This document shows positions 46,512 through 59,135 of a stretch of DNA of 64,000 bases, in pieces. A program made the position numbers and the translations under genes. The notes under the pieces are model-generated. The model did not search any database and was not told the origin of the DNA. It saw only the letters and a program-made list of their open reading frames with translations. The stretch spans positions 620,001 to 684,000 of the forward strand of contig NC_079517.1 of NCBI RefSeq assembly GCF_000801105.2, written 5' to 3'. Positions within the stretch are counted from its first letter, which is position 1. Each line of letters starts with the position of its first letter. The stretch is from Raphanus sativus. Lineage: Eukaryota; Streptophyta; Magnoliopsida; Brassicales; Brassicaceae.

Positions 46512-47649
46512 CAAAAAAACCATATATAACGACGTAGTAAAAAGTTTTCAATTTGTTTCTAAGGATACCAAAAAAATGGATACTATATTTTACATGTTAT
46601 TGAGCAAAGTACACTTATCTTATGTCAGTTTGGTTGTATTTCACTTCCTAGACAACAAACTTGGTAATTTCTGAGGCTAAACAAAATATAAAAATCATTT
46701 ATTTTTCTATATTACAGAGGACACATTATACAATATATCACAATTGTAAATAAGTGACAATACAATGTATACTATAACCAAATAGAATTGTTAATTAATA
46801 ATTAACAAAATATCTGACAAGTTTTTATCTCAGACCTTATTGTTTAATGATAAGTTTTTGTCATTTGTATCCATGTTTAAGGACTCCGTTGACCAACCTC
46901 GACACAAAAACAAAAGAAAGTAAGAATAATAATTAATTGAGAGTGATTCGGAAAAAAATAAACAACAAAAAAAAAATATTTTAGGAAAAACTATTTTATA
47001 ATTAATAAATTGAAAATAATTATAATATTGCATAAGAACATACAATTATTAGTAAACACACGAACATTTAGTTTAACGGGTTTTAAATAGGTTATTCGAT
47101 TAAAAAAATCTATTAATGTGATTTTTTACTTAAAGTTAGTGAAGATCATTTTATTTTTTGTCAGCAGACCATATTAACCAATATATATTAAATATTAATT
47201 TATAAAAGAATTTCAAAAAAAATTATTCGATTTTCGGTGCGGACTGAAGACTGAATCTGATATTGGTTTTCAGATATAACACTTTAAGAATAGTTCGAGT
47301 ATATCAGCCAGGTCTAATAGAGTATGAGACTTTGATTTTTGGCTTGAATACGGGTCAATTTTTTGGGTATGAATATTCTTAAGTAATTATGTTAGGTAAC
47401 TAATAAGAAAATATTATATGTTACAAACTTTAGAAATAAAGTTTCAAAATAATTTCTAAATACATATGGCACATAGATATAGTTATGCAATATGACATAT
47501 TTAATATAATTGACAAAAATTATATTAAATTAAATTAATATTAAACACAAATATAATTACAACAAAAACATCAATATAAAAATTAAAATTGTCAAAAACA
47601 ATCTAAACCAAAACATACCCGCCCTCTCCAAGGGCGGGTCAGAATCTAG

Positions 47650-48890
47650 TTAATAATTAAAAAAGTATAGCGACTTTTTTTATTGCGGCCAGTTCCTTTA
47701 ATCTTCCTGGATTTCCGAAAATTTTAAGCTCTACGAAAACTATAATATATGCGAAAGAATGATAATATGCTTAAAAATCAACTAAGCCTTAAACATTATA
47801 GTTTCCTCGAGCGAAGTGATTGTATTAGATTATATTTCTAGACTTATAGTGATTAAAGACCTGCATCATTATTGTCAACTGGACATTAGCTTCATTATCA
47901 TCGCCTTTTTCATAAAAGGAACTTAATCAACTTCTTAGAAATCTAATACAGATCTACAGTCTAAAACTCAAATCTTCAACTTTATTTGCAACGAGACGTA
48001 ATTATAATCTACTAAACTCATTAAAATGTGAAAGACACATGTCAACGAATTTGACACGACAATAATCAGTAGTGATCAACATGTCAAGAGACCCCATCGA
48101 ATTAATCAAAAATATTTATTAAATTTCGTTGTTACATGAGACCCACAACCATCTGACATGGGTCCCTTCTTTTGTTCTTCAAACTGCCCAGAGAAAGTTG
48201 CAGAATCCTTGTCAAAACCCAAAACAAAAAGAAAAGAGAGAATACACAGAAGACGATACAAACAGCTTTCTTGTCTCTCTGTTTTGTCAATTACCCTCAC
48301 AGGTACTGTCTTACTCTTGTTCATAAATGATGACATTAAAGTCTCTTCATCTTCTGCTTCATCTATATATTTGTTTCTTCCATTAATTTTTGTGTTTCTG
48401 TTCTGAGTTGTATGCAATATTACATGCCTGGGGTATATAAAACGTATAAGTTCATGAAAATCATTAGAAATGGTAAAAGGTTGCAAACAATATGAACCTA
48501 TGAACTTGTTGTATTGGTGATGAATCATATTTCCTATAAAAGTCTCACTTCTTAATGGCCTTTATAGAGACATTGGGGAACTAGCATAGGTTGGTGTGTT
48601 ATGTTCCTAGTCATTAATCTAAATCTATTGTTGAAAGACAATGATGATCTTCTTTTCTTCATTTTCTCTGTTCTATTCTGTTATGTTCTGTTTTTTTTCT
48701 TATGAATATATCTCTTAGAGTTAAACTTCCATTAGACAGAGGTTTGATTCTTTTAAGTTTTTTTTTGTTTTGTTTTAAGCTGACCTATATGATATATGAA
48801 GATACTTTCAGGTTTGGTGGGATCAAAAGATGTATCTACTGGATTAGGTTATGGGTTACTAAGATGCTATGTGACTGAGCTTTAAAGGTT
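47650..48890. promoter_or_regulatory. Promoter, 5' UTR intron and uORF-rich leader of the AGC kinase
   Basis: A likely untranslated first exon ends near 48301 (CACAG/GTACTG), and the second leader exon begins after TTTCAG at 48810. This leader holds upstream ORFs at 48830-48847 (MYLLD), 48851-48862 (MGY), 48864-48878 (MLCD) and a start-stop ATGTGA at 48869-48874. Splicing is predicted, not shown. Confidence 0.4.
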
Positions 48891-51736
48891 ATGGGTTCAT
48901 TTGCTGGAAAGTGTGAAATCGTTGAAGAGAAAGAAGACCACCAAAACTCGTTTGCTTACTCCACAAGATCACCAACCATTCCACACTCAGGTTCAAGCCT
49001 CGTTGACGACAAGGACCTGGAGCGACCGGTACTGAAACTAGGTTACAGAGGGTCACTAGAAGATGATATCAACCAACTCTTCGAGTCTATAAGTATTCGA
49101 ACATCCGGAATGATTCCTTCTTACCAACTCGGTGCAAGCAGTAGAAACAACAACAACAGTCCTTTGCAGCGTAATGCTCGATCACCAAGCAAGACAGTAG
49201 CTGAGATTAAAACAGTCTTTGAGCCACCACCAGCGACGTTAAAACAGTCTTTGAGAGATTTATGCGTCACCAAGGCATCGGAAACAGCAGCTAGCAGACG
49301 TACGACTCTTAAGCCTAGTAGCAGAGGTGGTGAAGAAGGAAAAGCTGTTCTTGTCGAGTTACTAGACGAGGGTCAAAGCAGCTCAACAGAGAGTAGCATA
49401 GCGCAGCAGCTACGTCTTCTTAAGATACATTCTTCCAGCCAAAACTCTATGTACTGCGATGAGATGGTCTTAAAGAAAGACAAGAGCTGGTCTCTTGATG
49501 AAGCGGAGTTGAGTATGGCGAAGAGGAGCTTTGGTTCACCAACATCAATGAACAATAAGACAGTGGTTGGACTTAAGTCAGTTAGAAAAGTGAAGTTGTT
49601 GTATGCTAATACACCGACTTCAACCATAGTCAACGGCAAGAGAGTGGCTAAGTTAACAAGAACCATCCCACGTGGCGGTGGAGCTAAACCGGCGCTAAGA
49701 AGCAAAGATTCCTTGAAGAACAAGAAAAAGGATACAAATGTGTATGAGGAAGTAGATGGCTTCTATGATCCCATTGCAAAGGAGCTTCTCTGCCATAGAT
49801 GCCATTTCACTTTGAAGAACACTCCAACTAAAGAGGAGCCCTCTAAAGAGTCTCTTATAGCAGCAGAGCTTGAGCCGGCGCCGCCGTGTGTTAAAGAAGG
49901 CTGTTCAGATGAAATGGCTTCTGATTTCTCCAGCTCAAGCTATGAGAGCTCTCATGAGATCGGTGAGACCAAGCTTGACAAGTTAAGAAGGTCTCTGGAT
50001 TTGATGAATCAAGAGACCTCTCAGGGTCGTTCACTAGGGTTTGAATTCGATAGTAAAACCCTAGTGAAAGAGGAAGATACTCTATCAGGAAAAGAAGTAG
50101 AACAGAAAGAGTCTGTCTACATGTCGGAACAGAGTGTGGAGATTGGTTCTTTCAGTGAGAAATCTGTTGTAATGAATCCAGATAGTCCTCCAAATAAACT
50201 CACAGCCACTGAAGACGTCAGTGAGATCGAAAATAAAGGTGGGGAATGTATCGGATACAACAGCTCAAACACTAGCGAGGAAGAACGAGAACAAAGCAAC
50301 AACGATATAATGACAAGATCTAGCTTCGGAAACAGACCTCATATGTCAAAGGACGTGAGATGGGAAGCTATTCAGCATATAAGAGCACAGCACGGGCTAG
50401 GTTCACTGGGACTCAGGCATTTCAATCTTCTCAAGAAGCTAGGTTGCGGGGATATAGGAACGGTTTATCTCGCTGAGCTCACGGGAACGAACTGCTTGTT
50501 CGCTATAAAAGTGATGGATAATGAGTTCTTGGAGAGAAGGAACAAGATGTCCAGGGCGCAAACCGAGAAAGACATTCTCAAAATGCTTGATCATCCGTTT
50601 CTTCCGACTTTATACGCTCACTTCGTTTCAGATAACTTGTCCTGTTTGGTTATGGAATGCTGTCCGGGAGGTGACTTACACGTCCTGAGGCAGAAGCAGC
50701 CCGGAAGGTGGTTTCCCGAACCAGCGGCTAGGTATTTTTTAACCGGTTAATTATGTTATTACAAACTATGAAAAAAAATTGGTTATGGTCCCAAATATAA
50801 AAATAAAGTTTGAAAACATTATGTAACCAAATTTAAAGCTATGATTTGTGCATGTAATCCCAAATTTTTTTTTGTTACAGGTTCTATGTAGCAGAGGTGC
50901 TTCTAGCATTGGAGTATTTGCATATGTTAGGGGTTATATATCGTGATTTGAAGCCAGAGAACATATTGGTACGTGACGATGGACACATAATGGTGACAGA
51001 CTTTGATCTCTCTTTAAGGTGTACTGTGAGTCCCACGCTACTAAACTCATCATCTCCGCTCCATGGAGATGCCATGATGAGACTCTCTTCTAGTAGCCGC
51101 ACAGGATCCAGCTGCATCGAGCCATCTTGTTTCCGACCTAAACTCTCCCGCGGTTCCGGGACGACCAAGAAGAAAGGGAAACAACACCGTGTGATGATGA
51201 AGAAACTCAAGAAATCAGACCTAACCGCGCGGTTCAAGTCGTTACCTCAGCTTGTCGCGGAACCGACAGATGCGAGATCAAACTCTTTTGTCGGAACGCA
51301 CGAGTATCTCGCACCCGAGATCATCAAAGGAGAAGGTCACGGCGCAGCGGTTGACTGGTGGACGTTTGGGATCTTTCTGTACGAGCTGCTGTACGGGAAA
51401 ACACCGTTCAAAGGAGCTAGTAACGAAGAGACTATAGCTAACGTTGTGAGACAGAGCTTGAAGTTTCCTGATAACCCTAACGTGAGTTTCCAAGCTAAGG
51501 ATCTTATAAAAGGGTTGTTGGTTAAGGAGCCTGAGAACCGGTTAGGGACGGAGAAAGGAGCAGCGGAGATAAAACGGCACGCGTTCTTCGAAGGCTTGAA
51601 CTGGGCGTTGATACGGTGTGCGATACCGCCTGAGCTTCCTGATTTTTATGACTATGGAGTTCCGAATCATGAAGGGAAAGGTAATTACTTGGATTGCAAG
51701 GCAGTTGGGGAACATCTTGAGTTTGAGTTATTCTAG
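48891..51736 (+). CDS. AGC VIII protein kinase (KIPK-like, AGC1-8)
   Basis: An 898-residue plant AGC kinase at the position of Arabidopsis At5g03640. Related KIPK and D6-type kinases regulate auxin transport and growth. Two exons: 48891-50731 and 50881-51736, with the intron inside the kinase domain as in the family. The first 510 residues are a poorly ordered Ser/Lys/Glu-rich tail typical of KIPK relatives. The kinase domain starts [19 protein letters not shown] (511). It has the lysine in FAIKVMD (K540), YRDLKPEN (D636), and DFD (654-656) in place of DFG, the plant AGC VIII hallmark. A long insertion follows (about 660-750, Ser- and Lys-rich), which in these kinases directs localization. 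Then come [10 protein letters not shown] and the [15 protein letters not shown] block. The C-terminus is FELF, lacking a full hydrophobic PDK1-docking FxxF. Confidence 0.95.
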
Positions 51737-52750
51737 AAAAGGACTGTTCAGTAAAAGAGAGATGCAGAAGCTTCCGTTTGCTTAAGCATCTCTTGTGACG
51801 GAGGTTATGTAATCAGTTTGTGGAGATTATTAATTTTTATTTTGTAATGGTTTTGCTAAACGATGCATTGTTGTTGTTATATACTTGGTTTTAAATATTT
51901 TTTTCTCAGAATAATTAAATGAATTAATGCGTTTGGAATAGTCATTTTTCTTCTAGAAACAAAGTAGACAAACGACATCTCAAAACAGTGAGAGCGCCCT
52001 ATTGTCAGTATGAGCATCCCCAACCCTAGATTTTCAGCAACTTAACATTATTATTTTAATAAAAGTTAGTTTTATATCTAAGTTGTTCGAGTTTTACAAA
52101 AGGGAAGAATTATGATTTAAAAAAAATAGCAAAAAATGATATCTCATAAAGATATCAAGGTATCTCAAATGAAACTAAAACTAGTTTCTATCTTTCTCCT
52201 ACTTTTCATTTTTGTAATCATCAGATATGCACAAAAAAAATCTGCAATTGAGATGCTCTTTAGACTTTAATTATGTTTTTTATAGAAATCTCGTGAAAGT
52301 AAAGGTGCATGCATCAGCATCTGTCTCGCTAACAAAGAGGTGTGAAGAAGATCACGTGTGGTCTACACTCTTACACTACACAGAAGAAGAATAAGTTTTG
52401 TTTCTTAACATTTTTACCAAAAAAAAAAAGAAAAAGTTTTGTTTGCAGAAAATATTGAAAATTGGATTTTGAAGGAAACAAAGTAAAAAAAATGGACGAT
52501 GATGGGGAATTGTGAAAATGTGGTGGACCCCACTAACACTGATCTTTAAGCAATCGCTGGTTCGTCCGTTTCGCAATTCGCAATCACAAAACTACAAATA
52601 TTAAACGATTAATAAAGAAAAAAAACATTAGCGAAACCCGCCACTCGTTTTTGCTTTCGTTCCTTTCTCCCAGATTTTTCTTACTTCTTCTTCTTCTAGA
52701 TCTCTCAGCTCTCTCTAGGAATCCGCCGGAGAAAACGAGGAGGGGGGGAC
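51737..52750. other. Spacer between AGC kinase and branching enzyme
   Basis: Contains the kinase 3' UTR, a MITE-like element at 52011-52260 and the branching enzyme promoter and CT-rich leader. No gene is seen. Confidence 0.5.
52011..52260. mobile_element. Short MITE-like element, 250 bp
   Basis: Ends TGAGCATCCCCAACCCTAGA and, inward from the right, AAGAGCATCTCAATTGCAGA, followed on both sides by ATTTT. GAGCATC-type ends are frequent in Tourist/PIF-like MITEs. The target duplication is unclear. Confidence 0.45.
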
Positions 52751-55700
52751 ATGGTGGTGGTTCATGGAGTGTCTCTGACTCCAGGTGTTCTCGTCTCAGC
52801 CTTCCCTCTTCCTCTCTCTTCTTCTTCTTCCTCCAATGCGCGACGATCTGTCAATGGAAACTCAACCGTCTCTTTCTTCCTGAAGAAACGCCCTCTCTCT
52901 CGTAAGCTCTCTCTCCCTTTGCTTTCAGACGCCATTGTGATTTGGAGTGAGATCAACTACTAATCAGACCTCCTACTATGTTTAGTTTCTGGATTAACTC
53001 TTAGGATACATGGTTTAATACCGGTTTAATGTTGATTATTGTGTAATCGGTTTACTTGTAAATACCATATAAGTGACAGTAGCTTAGTTTGGTAAAGTTA
53101 AGTTTAATGCGAATACCAAATTATTTTCTCGTTAATCTTCTCCACCATCTTTGATCTAAGCTTCAATCGACTCTTTAATTTTTTTAGTCTTTCCATTATG
53201 GAGGAGATGCCTTTGATTATTTCCATTGTCTGTAGGGAAGATCTTTGCTGGGAATCAATCTGCTAAGTTTGATTCTAAGTCACAAGCTATCTCTGCCTCC
53301 AAGAAAGTCTTAGTACCTGATAATGTTGATCATGGTGCTTCTTTGGTGACTCATGATCCCCTACAAGGTCCCAGCAGCGTTACAGAAGAAGAAGAAGAAC
53401 CACAGGTAGATGATGATACCTTGTCATCTTTTTGCTCTTTTAATCTGTGTGCGCAGAGGCAAATTTGTTAAGAGGCTGAACCTGTTGTGAGTTACTTTTT
53501 AAACAGCTAAACAATTCTAACATGGAACTGTTTTTGGTTCTTTCCTTCCTTCGGTAGATATTAAATCTAGAAAGTCAAACAATGGTAGAGGATGGCACAG
53601 TAATAGCTGAAGACCGAGCGTCTGTTTCTGTTAATTCGAGTAACCTCGTCAAGGAGAAAGAGGTCAAACCAAGAACAGTTCCCCCACCTGGTAATGGGCA
53701 GATTATATATGAGATTGACCCCATGTTGCGGAGTTACAAAGACCATCTTGATTACCGGTATAATGTTTTGATTTCCCTACGTGCTTCTAGTTGTTTCGTC
53801 GTACTAGTTTGTTGAAAGGTTGGTTGTTGTTGCTACTTTTTTTGTTGGCTACAGCTATAGACAGTATAAAAGATTGCGCGAGGAAATAGACAAGTATGAG
53901 GGAGGTCTGGAGGCATTCTCTCGTGGCTATGAAAAGTTAGGATTTCTACGCAGGTAAATATTTGCTACCATCAATAGCTCTTAAGTTAAATTTCAAGTCT
54001 AGGCTCAATGAAATGCTTGGTACATTAGACCGTAACCGTTGTTGACACCTATTAGTATCTCGTTGGTAGTCAAAAAGCCTGATTGTAGTCAAACTAGTAG
54101 TCAGGCAAGTCTTCATCAGCAAGAAGTAGTCTTCAGTGATACTATTATGCATTGCTAATATATGATAATTCTTAGCTTCACCCGTTTCCACTTTAAAACT
54201 GAAGTCGAGTTTATAAGATATGTCCCTTTCTTGAAGTCGTTTGAGATTTTTGGTTATGTTTTATCGCCATTAATATTCTGTTCCAATCGTTCATTTGCAA
54301 TTTCAGTGATGCCGGTATAACTTATAGAGAGTGGGCGCCTGGAGCTAAGGTTTGTTTCTTTTAGTTTTCCGCTAGAAAATTATACGTTAGTTTTCTTCAT
54401 TCACAAATCTCTATTGCAACTTATACTTCTCGACTATATCTGTTTCTGTGTTATGCATTTATAATTAGTTTTTTTTTTTCGTTTTACTGATTTTCTATCC
54501 TTGCCTGTTTCAGTCTGCATCACTAATTGGAGATTTCAACAACTGGAATCCTAATGCAGATATCATGACTCGTGTATGGCCTATTCACTACTTTTGTTTA
54601 CATTTCGTATGCTTGGTAAATTCATATAAAATATAGTGAAGTAGGACCGATGATTTTCTCATCAAATCTTCTACAGAATGAATTTGGTGTTTGGGAGATC
54701 TTCTTGCCCAACAACACGGATGGTTCGCCTGCAATCCCTCATGGCTCACGTGTAAAGGTAACTTAGAAGTCGCTACATTCATTTTTTTTTGCCACCTTCA
54801 ACTATTGCATATATTTATTAAAGAGATGATCTCACTGTTGAAAACAATCATTTTTAGAATATGGACTGAATATATGTTTTGGTACTGCGTATTTTTAAAA
54901 CTTATACCAGCACCAGATATAGAAAATGGTGAACGCTGTGGTCTCCTTGTCACCTGCGTAGGAATGCAAAAAATATAAATTATTCACACTGCTTTGACAA
55001 ATATTCTACGCTTTATATATTTGGATAAATCGCGATGAGTCAAAACATAGTGTGGGCCTGATGAAATTTCTGATATACAAAACTCCAGATTCGTATGGAT
55101 ACACCATCTGGCATCAAAGACTCAATTCCTGCTTGGATCAAGTTCTCGGTGCAAGCTCCAGGTGAAATACCGTTCAATGGCATATACTATGATCCTCCAG
55201 AAGAGGTAAAGGTTTTGCAGTCCTTTGATAATTATTTTGTGTTAAGGATATAGCCAGTGCAAGTCTGAACTTTGTAAGATTTATAGATTCGCCGCTATTG
55301 TGAATACAAAATTCATGGGTTGCTTAGTCTTGGACGATCCCAAAACACATACATTTATTGTTTAACCAGCAAATTCGGCCATCTATCATTCTGATGTTAT
55401 GAACAACAAGTGAACATATGTTACAACCTATTTAAATGTGTCCTTCAAGAGATAATGTGTCTGTCCCTTAATCTTTAATTTATGGACTAACAGTTCTAAA
55501 TTTATTGACAGGAGAAGTATGTATTCAAACATCCTCAACCAAAGAGACCTAAGTCGCTGAGGATTTATGAGTCACATGTTGGCATGAGTAGCACGGTGCG
55601 TGCTGCTTCTTATTTTTATGTAACTAGTTTTCTTCGTTAACATCTGTGTCCCAAGTTTCTTTTTAGTATCAATATGCCACAATATTTAAATCTTGGGTAT

Positions 55701-58650
55701 GGTTGTTTAAGCACACCGAGATAGATCCAACTCAACAGAAAGAGTTCTAAAAATCACAAAAAGTGTGAATAGATGAATAGGAGACATTTCACTGGGATGA
55801 TTGTTTTGCACTTCTCCATTTTTTCCTTCTGTGAACTTTTTTTCTATATCACGTTATGATGACAGTGAACTTATTATGCAGGAACCGATGATCAATACTT
55901 ATGCTAATTTTAGAGATGATGTGCTTCCACGTATCAAAAAGCTTGGCTACAATGCTGTTCAAATCATGGCTATACAAGAACATTCATATTATGCCAGCTT
56001 TGGGTATTATTCTAACCTGAGTTAACTGTATTAAATCCCTTAGTTTATTGCTGCAGAAACTATCGCCTTTGTGCCATGATGCTATCTGTATCTTCAAGCA
56101 GCTAGTAGTACAGGGATCTCATACTTACTGTTATTTCTTACTGAGGATCATGCATGTTTCTACTGTGTATGCAGGTACCATGTCACAAACTTTTTTGCCC
56201 CTAGCAGCCGTTGTGGGACCCCAGAGGAACTAAAATCACTGATTGATAGAGCTCATGAGTTAGGTCTGGTCGTTCTGATGGATATCGTTCACAGGTAATA
56301 AAAAATTTCATGAAAGCAAACGAGCAGATACACCTTTCGTTCGTTTACGAGTCATTTAATATTGTTAGAATCTAATCCTCCGCAGCCATGCTTCAAAAAA
56401 TACATTGGATGGACTGAACATGTTTGATGGAACTGATGCTCACTACTTCCACTCTGGACCTCGGGGTTACCATTGGATGTGGGACTCCCGTCTTTTCAAT
56501 TATGGGAGCTGGGAAGTATGTAACTTCTTTCTGGATTTTAATCAAAATATTGTGAAGAGACTTCCATTAGCACCTTTAGTTAACTCCCACCTTTTTAGGT
56601 ACTACGATATCTTCTTTCAAATGCTCGGTGGTGGCTAGAAGAATACAAGTTTGATGGATTTAGATTTGATGGTGTTACCTCAATGATGTATACTCATCAT
56701 GGACTCTCGGTACTTCAACCTTTTCTATAATAGATGACTAGCTTCTGCATCAGCTGTTTTTACGTTTTTCTATGTTCCTATCTAGTTTTTGTTTCCGGCT
56801 TTAACACTTTTCTGACGTTGGTTCATTCGCCTACTATTATATTGGACTTTGGATAGGTTGGATTTACTGGAAATTACACTGAGTACTTTGGGTTGGAAAC
56901 TGATGTGGATGCTGTGACTTATCTGATGCTGGTAAATGATATGATTCATGGGCTCTACCCTGAAGCGGTTACCGTTGGGGAAGATGTAAGTTTTCTAAAT
57001 TCTGTATAAGGTAGAGGCATGGGTTTATCATATTAATGATTATCCTTATAATCCTTAACTCAGAAGATTAACCAAATCAATGTCAACTAACAAGTGAAAG
57101 TTGGTAAATATACTTGGTTCTGGCTATTATGTTATCTATGCTTATAAGATTGTTTCGTTCAGGTCAGTGGTATGCCAACATTCTGCATTCCTGTCCAAGA
57201 TGGTGGCGTAGGATTTGACTACCGTTTACACATGGCGATAGCTGATAAATGGATAGAAATTCTAAAGTAAGCTTCTTTCTGCTTTCTTTCTTTCTTTAAA
57301 AATTCATCTTTGGTAAACTGATTAAATCTTACCCTCCCTCATTGTGAAGGAAGCGAGATGAGGACTGGAAAATGGGGGACATCATTTACACGCTTACCAA
57401 CAGAAGGTGGTCAGAGAAGTGTATTGCTTATGCTGAGAGTCACGATCAAGCTCTTGTCGGTGATAAAACAATTGCCTTCTGGTTAATGGACAAGGTATGT
57501 ATGCGCCATTATAGTTGTCTAATATTCATTTAACCAATGTCTTAGAAGTTAATTGAATGGTGTTTGTGTTTGTTTCCAGGATATGTATGATTTCATGGCA
57601 GTAGACAGGCCATCAACTCCTCTGGTCGATAGAGGAATAGCTTTGCATAAAATGATCAGGCTTATAACCATGGGATTAGGCGGTGAAGGCTACTTAAATT
57701 TTATGGGGAACGAGTTCGGACATCCAGGTACTACTATGTCATATCATCAATTAAAGCTACTTATTTCATTTTCCTTAGAGAGTGAGTACATTGTCTTCAT
57801 CTTCTCCTGCAAATATTCAGAATGGATCGATTTTCCCAGAGGCGAGCAGCGTCTTTCTGATGGGAGTGTGATTCCTGGGAACAACAACAGTTATGACAAA
57901 TGCAGGCGCAGATTTGATCTTGTAAGTTCTCATAAGCACAATATATATATCAAGCTTATATGCTTGGATGTGTTCTGACTTTTATATATAGGGGGATGCG
58001 GACTATCTTAGATACCACGGACTGCAAGAGTTTGATCGGGCAATGCAGCATCTTGAAGAGAAATACGGTGTAAGTGTAATGAGAACTCTCTGTAGAATCT
58101 CGATGATCCACTAGGTAAATTATTTTACATTGTAAGCAGTTTATGACATCGGAGCATCAATTCATATCAAGAAAAGACGAAGGAGATAGAGTAATCGTGT
58201 TCGAAAGAGGTGATCTGGTCTTCGTCTTCAACTTCCACTGGACCAGCAGCTACTTTGATTACCGCATTGGTTGCTCCAAGCCAGGCAAATACAAGGTATA
58301 CAGCTCTACTTTCATAACGAAAATACAACACAATATAATATGTTTCTACGATTGTTCCCCAGATCGTATTGGACTCGGACGATCCTCTGTTCGGTGGATT
58401 CGGCAGGCTCGATCGCAAGTCAGAGTATTTCACATTTGTAAGCAAAGTCTTTAAACCATTTGAATTTTAAAGTCTTTTTAGTAACTGCGAAATGTTAAAA
58501 TCTCTCGACCAATTATGCTTTTCTATGCAGGAGGGGTCTTATGACGGACGACCCTCCTCTTTCATGGTCTACACACCATGCAGAACAGCAGTGGTTTACG
58601 CTTTAGCAGACCGTGATGATGGTCTCGAGACTTTGGATCCAAAATCGTAA
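52751..58650 (+). CDS. SBE2.2: Starch branching enzyme class 2, chloroplast (SBE2.2-like)
   Basis: A GH13 enzyme making alpha-1,6 branches in amylopectin in the plastid stroma. Matches Arabidopsis At5g03650. Twenty-two exons: 52751-52901, 53236-53405, 53558-53757, 53855-53953, 54307-54349, 54514-54573, 54677-54757, 55089-55205, 55512-55595, 55882-56003, 56175-56294, 56386-56515, 56599-56709, 56857-56985, 57163-57266, 57350-57494, 57580-57727, 57821-57921, 57992-58069, 58140-58295, 58363-58437 and 58531-58650 (847 residues; all phases agree). The Ser-rich N-terminus is a transit peptide. A CBM48 domain spans about residues 190-310 ([11 protein letters not shown]). The GH13 barrel has MDIVHSHAS, the nucleophile in GFRFDGVTS (D483), acid-base GED (E538) and AESHDQ (D605). 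The C-terminal beta domain follows, and the tail ends DPKS. Confidence 0.96.
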
Positions 58651-59135
58651 GGAGAGAGAGAGAGTATGAACATATGTAATGTCACTGAGGATGTAAAGTC
58701 TGTAAACGAAAATATCTAAAACACTACCGGAGAAATAGCTCCTGATTAACTTAAGAAAGCCACTTTGTAATAACCGGAATAAACCGATGTTGGACCGTGA
58801 ACGGCACAACAGCTGGTTTGTCTTAAAACTGCCAAAACGAAGCTTGAAAAATCACATCTCTGACAAGTAACAACACATTCCCTAGAGATATCGTTGTACT
58901 AGGATCGAATCAAATTTAAAATAACCAGAAGATCCAATCCCAGATGAATAAAAAATGAACCGGTATAAGATACTGGTTTAGTTTTTAATTTGGTTTTTTC
59001 CGGTTAAGACAAAGCTAGTGCCTCCAGGTCACACACACCCTTTTACGTCCATTATTAAGCTAGAATAAAGAATCCAACGGTCATCGATCGTAGAGAGCGC
59101 ATCAGATTGATAAAAAGTTCGCTGGGAGAAGAAAG
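58651..59135. other. Spacer between branching enzyme and DUF662 genes
   Basis: 3' UTR and short promoter; no other gene. A GA microsatellite lies at 58652-58664. Confidence 0.6.

Larger units (their letters stand above)
44106..47649 (+). mobile_element. Helitron, 3.54 kb, with RPA-like relic
   Basis: The 5' end is TCTATACTATTAAAACAGAA, preceded by A. The 3' end has a 9-bp stem ACCCGCCCT-CTCCA-AGGGCGGGT (47617-47639), six bases, then CTAG (47646-47649), followed by T. These are textbook Helitron ends. The body is AT-rich with an RPA-like relic at about 45318-45490 and a nested inverted-repeat element near 46.1-46.5 kb. No helicase gene is present. Confidence 0.85.

Noticed and set aside
48106..48528. 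140-residue minus-strand ORF upstream of the AGC kinase
   Set aside because: No recognisable domain, antisense to the predicted leader exon, composition like noncoding sequence.
49373..49723. 116-residue ORF opposite the AGC kinase
   Set aside because: Antisense shadow of the kinase coding exon.
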